Origin: an uncultured Lachnospiraceae bacterium
Lineage (GTDB): Bacteria; Bacillota; Clostridia; Lachnospirales; Lachnospiraceae
DNA: 64,000 bases
Assembly: GCA_934317845.1 (NCBI GenBank)
Contig: CAKRES010000002.1
Location: 196,335-260,334, forward strand
Reading direction: 5' to 3'
Shown here in pieces: positions 16,158-23,189 of the stretch; position 1 is the stretch's first letter, and each line of letters starts with the position of its first letter. The notes under the pieces were generated by a model. It was not told where the DNA came from, made no database searches, and worked only from the letters and a program-made list of their open reading frames with translations. A program made the translations under genes and the position numbers.

Positions 16158-17561
16158 ATGCGGGAAAAGAAATTAGGACTGGGAACGGTGGTCTCCATAT
16201 CGGTCGGACTTGTTGTTGCAACAAGCTGTCTTGTATCGCTGGGAGAGGGAGCCGGAACACTCGGTATCGTCTTTATCATTGCGATGGTGATCGCCATGCT
16301 TTTAAACATGACAACGATCGCTTCGTTATCGGAGTTAAATGCGCTGATGCCAAATACCACCGGAGGTCTGGCGCAGTATTCTCTGGCAGCACTGGGGCCA
16401 TTTCCTACACTGATCTCCATGGTGGGCGGTTACATTATCTGTAATACACTGTCATGTGGTGTGGAGGCTTCCATTTTCTCCTATACTGTTGTGGATCTGG
16501 TAGGAAAACACATTCCGGGAATTGTCTATACCGGAGTGATGGTCGTTGCTATTTTGATCGCCAATCTGTTTGGTGTCGATATATTTGCCAAGCTGCAAAA
16601 TGTGGTAGCGATCCTCCTGATCGGCTCTTTAGTCGGTATGGGATTTATCGGAATGATCGGTGCCGGTACCGGTGTAAAAGTCGATCAGCCGTATGTTCTC
16701 AATACGAATTTTAAAGAAATTGCTTCCATGACGGCGGTAGCGTTCTGGCTGTTTATCGGAGCAGAATATGCTATCCCGATTTCTAAGGATGTCAAAAATG
16801 CAAGAAGAAATGTGCCGCTTGGAATGATGCTCGGACTGGTTGTCATTTGTCTGATGCAGACGATCATTATCTTCGGTTTCCATAACTATGTACCGTGGGC
16901 AGATTTAACGACATCTGCCGCTCCGCATATGTTATATGGATACTGCCTGCTTGGCAAGTTTGGAAAGATCTGGATGATCGCGGTTGGTGCATTGGCCGTG
17001 ATCAGTACACAGAACTCCACCGTCAACAGTCTGGCAAGTATTTGTCAGGGTATGGCGAAAATGAATATGCTGCCACAGATCTTTGCGAAAACGAACAAGC
17101 ATAAAATGCCATGGTTTGGTCAGTTGTTTGTCAGTGCAGCGATTTTTGTTTTTGCAGCCGCAAGTGATAATTCATCCGATGCCATCGACTTTTTGATCCT
17201 GGCAGGTTCTGTGTTCTGGATGGTATCTTACATACTGGCACACGTGGATGTGCTGGTGCTTCGCAAAAAACTTCCGAAAGCGCCGCGTACCTTTAAGGTA
17301 CCATTTGGTCCAGTGATCCCGGTCGTTGGAATATTGGGAACGATTTATATGATCTTAAATATTTCAACAGATCCGGCAGAAGCAGTGAAGATCTGGCTGC
17401 TGACCGGAGGAACATTTTTGATTCTGGCGATCTATTCCTTTTTCTGGATCAAGTACCGGATGCGGATGCCTGTGTTTAAGAGTGTGCCGCTGCAGGAAGT
17501 AATGGCAATGGATAACGAGCTTTATTATATTGTGCGCAAACAGAGTGGAATCTGGAAATAA
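16158..17561 (+). CDS. APC-family amino-acid permease
   Basis: 467 residues, about twelve hydrophobic segments. APC signature features are GLGTVVSISVGLVVATSCLVSLGEGAG in helix 1 and GAEYAIPISKDVKNARRNVPLG around helix 6. It probably imports an amino acid by proton or substrate exchange; the substrate is not evident. AGGGGGG lies before ATG 16158. The gene ends the cyclodeaminase/AraC/PII/permease run and is closed by the hairpin at 17577. Confidence 0.88.
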   Translation: MREKKLGLGTVVSISVGLVVATSCLVSLGEGAGTLGIVFIIAMVIAMLLNMTTIASLSELNALMPNTTGGLAQYSLAALGPFPTLISMVGGYIICNTLSCGVEASIFSYTVVDLVGKHIPGIVYTGVMVVAILIANLFGVDIFAKLQNVVAILLIGSLVGMGFIGMIGAGTGVKVDQPYVLNTNFKEIASMTAVAFWLFIGAEYAIPISKDVKNARRNVPLGMMLGLVVICLMQTIIIFGFHNYVPWADLTTSAAPHMLYGYCLLGKFGKIWMIAVGALAVISTQNSTVNSLASICQGMAKMNMLPQIFAKTNKHKMPWFGQLFVSAAIFVFAAASDNSSDAIDFLILAGSVFWMVSYILAHVDVLVLRKKLPKAPRTFKVPFGPVIPVVGILGTIYMILNISTDPAEAVKIWLLTGGTFLILAIYSFFWIKYRMRMPVFKSVPLQEVMAMDNELYYIVRKQSGIWK

Positions 17562-17576
17562 AAAAAGAATATTATT

Positions 17577-17620
17577 GCAGCAGGAAGCTTTCTGTAACAA
17601 GAAAGTTTCCTGCTTTGTTT
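17577..17620 (+). terminator. Intrinsic terminator after the APC permease
   Basis: GCAGGAAGCTTTC pairs with GAAAGTTTCCTGC (one mismatch), then TTTGTTTTT. Confidence 0.85.
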
Positions 17621-17632
17621 TTCTTGGAATAT

Positions 17633-17661
17633 TTGACGAAAACACTATAAAAAGATATAAT
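17633..17661 (+). promoter_or_regulatory. Promoter of the YoaK-type gene
   Basis: TTGACG (17633-17638), 17-base spacer, TATAAT (17656-17661), 31 bases before the ATG. Confidence 0.8.
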
Positions 17662-17692
17662 TAAGTTTCAGATAAAACGAGGAGGATAGATC

Positions 17693-18373
17693 ATGCGAGC
17701 CAAACAAATCTCAGAATCATTAGAACTTGGAATTATATTAGCTCTTTCCGGAGGTATGATGGATGCCTATTCCTACATCGCAAGAGGAGAAGTATTTGCC
17801 AATGCACAGACTGGAAATATGCTGTTGTTTGGGGTGTGTCTGTCGGAGGGAAGATTTGCACAGGCACTTCATTACTTTTGTCCGATCATAGCATTTACGG
17901 CAGGAATCATGCTTTCAGATCTGGTACGGATGAAATTTGGAAAACGGCTGCACTGGAGACAGATCGCAGTGCTGCTGGAAGCAGTTATCCTGCTCGTGGT
18001 AAGTACCTTGTCCGGTAACTTCAATCTGCTGGCAAATAGTCTGACCTCGCTTGCCTGTGGAATCCAGGTAGAAGCCTTCCGGAAAATTCACGGAAGAGGG
18101 ATCGCAACTACTATGTGTATTGGAAACTTAAGAAGTGCGACCCAGAACATGTGTGATTACATAAAAGGAAGAAACCGGAAAAACTTACATAACGGGCTGC
18201 TCTACTTTGGCATCATCGGCTGTTTTGTACTGGGAGCCGTGCTCGGAAATATCTTCATTCATTATTTCGGACTGCATGCCATCTTAGTCAGTGCCACACT
18301 GTTATTTATCAGCTTCCTTATTATGTTTATTGATCGGGAGAAAGCAGAATACCGCAGTAAACACGAGGGATGA
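17693..18373 (+). CDS. YoaK family (DUF1275) membrane protein
   Basis: 226 residues with about six hydrophobic segments and the DUF1275 hallmarks: GGMMDAYSYIARGEVFANAQTGNMLLFG near the N-terminus and the central RKIHGRGIATTMCIGNLRSATQ. The family is widespread and uncharacterised, sometimes suggested to be a small-solute transporter. GAGGAGG precedes the ATG. It has its own promoter; the hemerythrin gene follows after 60 bases without an obvious terminator and may be cotranscribed. Confidence 0.88.
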   Translation: MRAKQISESLELGIILALSGGMMDAYSYIARGEVFANAQTGNMLLFGVCLSEGRFAQALHYFCPIIAFTAGIMLSDLVRMKFGKRLHWRQIAVLLEAVILLVVSTLSGNFNLLANSLTSLACGIQVEAFRKIHGRGIATTMCIGNLRSATQNMCDYIKGRNRKNLHNGLLYFGIIGCFVLGAVLGNIFIHYFGLHAILVSATLLFISFLIMFIDREKAEYRSKHEG

Positions 18374-18433
18374 TCGATACAGGGAAAGTATCAGAAACAA
18401 TTGAAAAAATAAAAATGAAAGAAGGATTAATTT

Positions 18434-18832
18434 ATGTATGAAATGAAACCAGAATATTACACGGGAATAAATATGATCGATGAGGAACATAAGCAGCTTT
18501 TTAAGTATGCAGATGAAGCATATGAATTGCTCCATGATGAGTTCATACCAGATAAATATGACAGAATCGATAGCATATTAGAGAAGCTTCGAGATTATAC
18601 AGTAAAACATTTTGCTGACGAAGAACAGTACATGGAATCTATCAATTATAAAAAAATATTTACTCAAAAAGTTCAGCACCAGGAATTTATAGAAAAACTT
18701 GACGAATTTATGGAACAACACAATGACGAGGTGGAAGATCAGGATGAACAAATCACAGGTATTTTGAAATACCTTACAGAGTGGCTGGTAAATCACATTC
18801 TGTATGTTGATGGTGAAATTCCAAAAGGCTGA
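18434..18832 (+). CDS. Bacteriohemerythrin
   Basis: 132 residues with the diiron-site pattern of hemerythrins: IDEEHKQLF (His), HFADEEQYM (His, Glu), HQEFIEKLDEF (His) and HILYVDGEI (His, Asp). The protein binds O2 reversibly at a non-haem diiron centre; in anaerobes it is thought to buffer or sense oxygen. The length matches stand-alone members, and no signalling domain is attached. GAAAGAAGG is the ribosome site. It is closed by a terminator at 18853. Confidence 0.93.
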   Translation: MYEMKPEYYTGINMIDEEHKQLFKYADEAYELLHDEFIPDKYDRIDSILEKLRDYTVKHFADEEQYMESINYKKIFTQKVQHQEFIEKLDEFMEQHNDEVEDQDEQITGILKYLTEWLVNHILYVDGEIPKG

Positions 18833-18852
18833 ATAACAGATTTTTTCATGGA

Positions 18853-18881
18853 ACAGGAGGTGTAAAACCTCTTGTTTTTTT
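18853..18881 (+). terminator. Intrinsic terminator after bacteriohemerythrin
   Basis: ACAGGAGGT pairs with ACCTCTTGT, then a T7 run. Confidence 0.85.
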
Positions 18882-18900
18882 ACAATTCTGGATATAATAA

Positions 18901-18930
18901 TACCAAATCACGATTTACCAAATCACGATT
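18901..18930 (+). repeat. Two tandem 15-bp units
   Basis: TACCAAATCACGATT occurs twice in direct succession (18901-18915, 18916-18930). It lies between the hemerythrin terminator and the DUF4143 ATPase regulatory region; a binding-site pair or a slippage product. Confidence 0.8.
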
Positions 18931-18944
18931 AGATATTTTAGGGG

Positions 18945-19070
18945 GTGCCGGTATGTTTGTTAAAAGATGCATATTATATCTCCGTAAATTCAGAATATCA
19001 GTTTTTGCCGGAATTCATTGAAGATAAGGTGATTACCAGTTTCAAAAATTTAAATATTTTTAATTTTTGA
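18945..19070 (+). other. 41-codon open frame, possibly a gene remnant
   Basis: A GTG at 18945, 17 bases past the repeats and within a GGGGG tract, opens a 41-residue frame (contains DAYYISVNSEYQFLPEFIEDK) ending inside the first palindrome at 19070. The product is not recognised. The rest of the 335-base gap 18833-19167 holds the terminator, tandem repeat, promoter and palindromes listed separately. It may be a decayed 3' gene end. Confidence 0.25.
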
Positions 19071-19155
19071 AATCAGGATATTGCACATACTACTTTGAGA
19101 CAGTATAATAGAAGAAATATAGTTTCGAAAAATTAAAAAAATTCATTTTTTGAAA
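19040..19155 (+). promoter_or_regulatory. Promoter flanked by two related palindromes (DUF4143 ATPase)
   Basis: TTTCAAAAATT (19040-19050) faces AATTTTTGAAA (19062-19072); TTTCGAAAAATT (19123-19134) faces ATTTTTTGAAA (19145-19155). Between them is TTGCAC (19081-19086), a 17-base spacer and TATAAT (19104-19109). One palindrome lies upstream of the -35, the other straddles the early transcript up to the ribosome site, a layout suited to repression, perhaps by looping. Confidence 0.6.
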
Positions 19156-19167
19156 GTTGGTGGCTGG

Positions 19168-20364
19168 ATGAAAACAATTATAAGAACGAAATATCTGGAT
19201 CGGTTGATAGAACTGAGGGGAACTCCCGACATTAAGATTATTACCGGAATTCGTCGATCCGGTAAGTCGAAATTAATGCAGACATATATTCAGCATCTTG
19301 AAAGCAAGGATGATACTAGTAATATTATTTTTGTTGATTTTATGGATCTGGAGTATGAAGGACTCAAGGAATATCATGCACTGCATTCTTATGTAGAAGA
19401 ACATTATCAGCCGGAGAAAACAAATTATCTTTTTGTGGATGAGATTCAGATGTGTCCACAGTTCGAATTGGCAATAAACAGTCTTTATTCAAAAGGGAAA
19501 TACGATATCTATATCACCGGATCGAATGCATTTTTATTAAGTGCTGATCTGGCAACTTTATTTACAGGACGTTATATTGAAATTCATGTATTTCCGTTTA
19601 GTTTTCAGGAGTATTGCCAATACAATGAGGAGATAAGTGATAAAGATAAATTGTTTGATGATTACTCCATGCAGGGTGGTCTGTCTGGCTCTTATGTGTA
19701 CAGAACGGAACAGGATCGGACGAACTATATTAAAGAAGTGTATGAAACGATAGTAACAAGAGATCTTGTACAAAAATATGCGTTGCCGGATACTTTGGTT
19801 TTGCAGCGGTTAAGTGAATTCCTTATGGATAATGTGGGAAATATTACCTCTCCAAACAGGGTCAGTCAATTACTGACTGCAAATGACACTCCAACAAACC
19901 ATGTGACGATTGGAAGGTATATCAAGTACCTGTGCAATGCATTTGTTTTTTATGATATTAAACGTTACGACATTCGAGGGAAAAAATATCTTGAGAGTTC
20001 TGAGAAATTATATCTCTGTGATAGTGGTATCAGATATGCAATTTTGGGTTCCAGAAATATGGATTATGGAAGGGTTTATGAAAATATAGTTTGTGTGGAA
20101 CTGCTTCGCCGGGGATATGATGTTTATGTGGGAAAATTGTATCAGAAAGAGATCGATTTTGTAGCGCAGCGGGGAAGCGAAAAAATATATATTCAGGTAA
20201 GTGACAATATATCCGGTCAGGAGACATTTGAACGGGAAGTAACTCCGTTGTTTCAGATAAGGGATGCTTATCCGAAGCTGCTCGTTGCCAGAACCAGACA
20301 TAAAAAGTACACATACGAAGGAATAGAGATTTATGATATAGCCGATTGGCTTTTGCAGGAATAA
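19168..20364 (+). CDS. AAA-family ATPase with DUF4143 domain
   Basis: 398 residues. N-terminal P-loop ATPase: GIRRSGKSKLMQTYI (Walker A, about 27-34) and FVDEIQ (Walker B, about 90), followed by the C-terminal DUF4143 region (about 190-390: EVYETIVTRDLVQKYALP, VGNITSPNRVSQLL) with a PD-(D/E)xK-like EIDFVAQ...IYIQVS motif. The family is abundant in gut Firmicutes and archaea, often transferred, and of unknown function. An ATG at 19168 is chosen over a TTG at 19150 that lies in the palindrome; the ribosome site is weak. Confidence 0.9.
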   Translation: MKTIIRTKYLDRLIELRGTPDIKIITGIRRSGKSKLMQTYIQHLESKDDTSNIIFVDFMDLEYEGLKEYHALHSYVEEHYQPEKTNYLFVDEIQMCPQFELAINSLYSKGKYDIYITGSNAFLLSADLATLFTGRYIEIHVFPFSFQEYCQYNEEISDKDKLFDDYSMQGGLSGSYVYRTEQDRTNYIKEVYETIVTRDLVQKYALPDTLVLQRLSEFLMDNVGNITSPNRVSQLLTANDTPTNHVTIGRYIKYLCNAFVFYDIKRYDIRGKKYLESSEKLYLCDSGIRYAILGSRNMDYGRVYENIVCVELLRRGYDVYVGKLYQKEIDFVAQRGSEKIYIQVSDNISGQETFEREVTPLFQIRDAYPKLLVARTRHKKYTYEGIEIYDIADWLLQE

Positions 20365-20382
20365 ATAATCTTACCGGAAATA

Positions 20383-20422
20383 AAGCAGGACAACTTAAAA
20401 CAAAGTTGCTCCTGCTTTTTTG
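20383..20422 (+). terminator. Intrinsic terminator after the DUF4143 ATPase
   Basis: AAGCAGGACAACTT pairs with AAGTTGCTCCTGCTT, followed by a T run. Confidence 0.88.
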
Positions 20423-20448
20423 ACATGAATTTTACATAGCTCTGATAG
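20420..20448 (+). promoter_or_regulatory. Possible promoter of the phosphate module
   Basis: TTGACA (20420-20425), 17-base spacer, TGATAG (20443-20448). The -10 is weak. It overlaps the T run of the preceding terminator. Confidence 0.45.
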
Positions 20449-20524
20449 TGGACTTTACATTTTCTTGCTACTATTTTTCTTTAGAAACAAAGAGAAAAAG
20501 GAACAGAAATGCGAGGGAAAACAG

Positions 20525-22267
20525 ATGAATGAAAATGTAAAAGTTGTATTTGGTCTGATCGGTGGTCTGGCACTTTTCTTATATGGTATGAATAAGATGA
20601 GTGATGCATTACAGAAGGCTGCCGGAGAAAAAATGAAAAAGGTGCTTGCTGTATTGACAAAGAATCCTATCATGGGTGCACTTGCCGGAGCACTGGTGAC
20701 AGCAGTGTTACAGAGCAGCTCGGCAACAACCGTTATGGTGATCGGATTTGTTAGTGCCAATCTGATGAGTCTGCCACAGGCGATTTCCGTTATCTTTGGT
20801 GCGAATATCGGAACAACCATGACAGCACAGCTTATGGCATTTAAGATCAGTGATTATATTTATCCGATCATCTTCGTTGGTTTTATGATGAATTTTGTGG
20901 GGAAAAAGGAACGGATCAAGGACATTGGTATGGTTGCATTTTCGTTTGGTCTGTTGTTTGAAGGTATCGAGATCATGGGAAGCGTGATGAAGCCACTGGC
21001 ATCCAGTCCGGTATTTGTAGATCTGATGGGAAAGGTGTCTCATATTCCAATCCTTGGTCTGGTACTTGGTGCAGGCATGACGCTTGTTGTTCAGAGTAGT
21101 TCTGCTACGATCGCTGTATTACAGAACTTTGCGTCGCAGGCAGGCCCTGACGGTGTCAGCAGTGTCATCGGATTAGCCGGAGCGATCCCAATCCTGTTAG
21201 GTGATAATATTGGAACAACGATCACAGCCTTGATCGCTTCCATCGGACAATCAAAAAATGCAAAGCGTACCGCCGTGGCACACAGCGTATTTAACATTTC
21301 AGGAAGTATCGTGTTCCTGTGTCTGATCCCGGTCTTTTCCAAATTTGTGGCATACATTTCGCCGAAGGGAAATGAGATTGATGTGATCGCAAGACAGATC
21401 GCCAATGCACACACGACCTTTAATGTGGTATGTACGCTGGTGTGGTTACCATTGATCCCGGTTATGGTGAAGATCGTCAACGTGATTGTGCGTGGAAAAG
21501 ACACGACCGTAGTGATGACACACGAAGCAAAATATCTGGACGAAAAGATGATCTTTCAGCCGGTTCCGGCAATGTATCTGGTATCGCGTGAAATTGCCCG
21601 TTTGGCAGAGCAGACCACAGAGTTTCTTTCCACAATGCAGGAGAGTGTGGGAGGAAAGAAAAGCCATAGTGTTTCTGAAAAATATGAGAGTCTTTATACA
21701 GGGTTAAAGGAGCTACAGGGACTCATTGTATCCTTTATTACGAAAATGTTCTCGGCAGGTGTGCTCACCGAGCAGCAGTCGGAACAAACCGCAGGTCTGC
21801 TCTTTGTAGCAAACAACTTAGAAAAAATTGCGGATCATTGCCATAATGTTGAACATGTTGTGGGAAAATATCAAGACGAGAAAAAGGGATTCAGTTCCAC
21901 GGCACAAAAGGAGATTGCCAAATGTGCAGCGTTATGTGGGGAGATGCTGACGCAGAGCATTGCCATTTTAGAGACGGGAAATATAAGTGATGCTGCAAGC
22001 ATTATTAAAAAACGCAATAAAATGAAAAAGATACTCAAGCAGAATAACAAAGCCCATCTGGCCCGCGTGAGAAACAAAGAGTGTCAGGCAGCTTATACGG
22101 CAGATTATTCCAACATTATGTATGGTTTTGAACGTATTGCAGATAATTGCATCAACATTGTGGAAGAGGCAGAAAATGGCGGCAGCTTTGTCAATCTGGA
22201 ACAGCAGAAAATGCAGCAGTTAAGCAATGAAAAAGTAGAAGGGGGCGTTCTGTATGAAGGGGTATAA
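20525..22267 (+). CDS. Na+/phosphate symporter family protein with PhoU-like domain
   Basis: 580 residues. The N-terminal half (to about 330) is an NptA-type transporter with two inverted repeats carrying the QSSSAT motif twice (VLQSSSATTVMVIGF and VVQSSSATIAVLQNF) and GANIGTT/GDNIGTT. The C-terminal part (about 355-560) is a helical PhoU-like domain. It likely imports inorganic phosphate with sodium, with the PhoU part regulating flux. ATG 20525 follows GCGAGGG; the frame upstream has no better site. It overlaps the PstS-like gene by 14 bases. Confidence 0.92.
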   Translation: MNENVKVVFGLIGGLALFLYGMNKMSDALQKAAGEKMKKVLAVLTKNPIMGALAGALVTAVLQSSSATTVMVIGFVSANLMSLPQAISVIFGANIGTTMTAQLMAFKISDYIYPIIFVGFMMNFVGKKERIKDIGMVAFSFGLLFEGIEIMGSVMKPLASSPVFVDLMGKVSHIPILGLVLGAGMTLVVQSSSATIAVLQNFASQAGPDGVSSVIGLAGAIPILLGDNIGTTITALIASIGQSKNAKRTAVAHSVFNISGSIVFLCLIPVFSKFVAYISPKGNEIDVIARQIANAHTTFNVVCTLVWLPLIPVMVKIVNVIVRGKDTTVVMTHEAKYLDEKMIFQPVPAMYLVSREIARLAEQTTEFLSTMQESVGGKKSHSVSEKYESLYTGLKELQGLIVSFITKMFSAGVLTEQQSEQTAGLLFVANNLEKIADHCHNVEHVVGKYQDEKKGFSSTAQKEIAKCAALCGEMLTQSIAILETGNISDAASIIKKRNKMKKILKQNNKAHLARVRNKECQAAYTADYSNIMYGFERIADNCINIVEEAENGGSFVNLEQQKMQQLSNEKVEGGVLYEGV

Positions 22268-23102
22268 ACGATGCGGTCTGCTGGTATTGCTTCTTGCGAC
22301 CATGCTTGTTGGGGGCTGTGCGAATAATGCAGATCAACCTGATATGACAGGGATGGGAACGATCACCGTCTGTTCCAGAGAAGAAGGCTCCGGTACAAGA
22401 GCGGAATTTGAAAAGCTGTTAAACGTTTCCGGCGAAAAATCGGATGCTTCTCTGGATTCGACCGATGCACTGGTCAAGGCAGTGGGAAAGGATCAAAATG
22501 CGATCGGTTATGCTGCATACCATACTGCTTTGCAAAATGAGACTGTGAAGGTGTTGGCGATCGACGGTGTGCTTCCAACGGATAAAACAATAAAAAGTGA
22601 AAAGTATGCGCTCGACAGGGAATTTCAGCTCTCTTATCAGAAGGAGCTGTCTGCGCCTGCAGCGGATTTCCTTTCTTATATTATGAGTGCCGGACAGAAC
22701 ATAGTGACCTCTTATGCTATTCCGGTAAAAAAAGCAGGTACATTTTTATCCGACCGTTCAGAGGGAGATGTTACGATCGAAGGATCTTCTTCGGCGGCAG
22801 AGCTGCTGCAGGCTCTTGCGGATGATTATCACAACTATAATGACAAGGTGAAGATTATGATCCACGTTACAGATTCTTCCGATGGTATCACAAAAGCCAT
22901 GCAGAAGAAATGTGATCTGGCAATGAGTTCCCGTTCATTAAAGGATTATGAAGCAGAGCTGTTGGAAAGCACTGTGATCGCCAGGGACGGGATTGCAGTG
23001 ATCGTAAATGAAAAAAATCCACTCTCCGGTTTATCCAAGGCGCAGCTACAGTATATTTACAATAAGGAAATCACCGAGTGGAAACAGTGGGATGGAAAAT
23101 AA
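22254..23102 (+). CDS. PstS-like phosphate-binding lipoprotein with circularly permuted halves
   Basis: 282 residues. Signal peptide with lipobox LVGGC (Cys22). The first half (about 35-165) matches the usual C-terminal half of PstS: TITVCSREEGSGTRAEFE, NAIGYAAY, FLSYIMSAGQNIV, YAIPV. The second half (about 171-282) matches the usual N-terminal half: GDVTIEGSSSAAELLQALADDY, MSSRSLKDYEAELL, VIARDGIAVIVNEKNPL, LQYIYNKEITEW. The motif order is therefore reversed relative to standard PstS. No pstCAB genes accompany it; it sits between the Na/Pi symporter and polyphosphate kinase, so a phosphate-scavenging or sensing role at the membrane surface is inferred. AAGGGGG precedes the ATG. Confidence 0.85.
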   Translation: MKGYKRCGLLVLLLATMLVGGCANNADQPDMTGMGTITVCSREEGSGTRAEFEKLLNVSGEKSDASLDSTDALVKAVGKDQNAIGYAAYHTALQNETVKVLAIDGVLPTDKTIKSEKYALDREFQLSYQKELSAPAADFLSYIMSAGQNIVTSYAIPVKKAGTFLSDRSEGDVTIEGSSSAAELLQALADDYHNYNDKVKIMIHVTDSSDGITKAMQKKCDLAMSSRSLKDYEAELLESTVIARDGIAVIVNEKNPLSGLSKAQLQYIYNKEITEWKQWDGK

Positions 23103-23189
23103 TACAACATGATCAATATTGGAAAACAAATTGCCATATTTTGGCGCAGCAAAATAACACACAAACAGACAGGGAAAGGAAACAATACT

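Noticed and set aside
22254..23102. Frameshift or truncated ordinary PstS
   Set aside because: One uninterrupted frame with signal peptide contains both halves in reversed order; a simple frameshift or truncation would not create that order.
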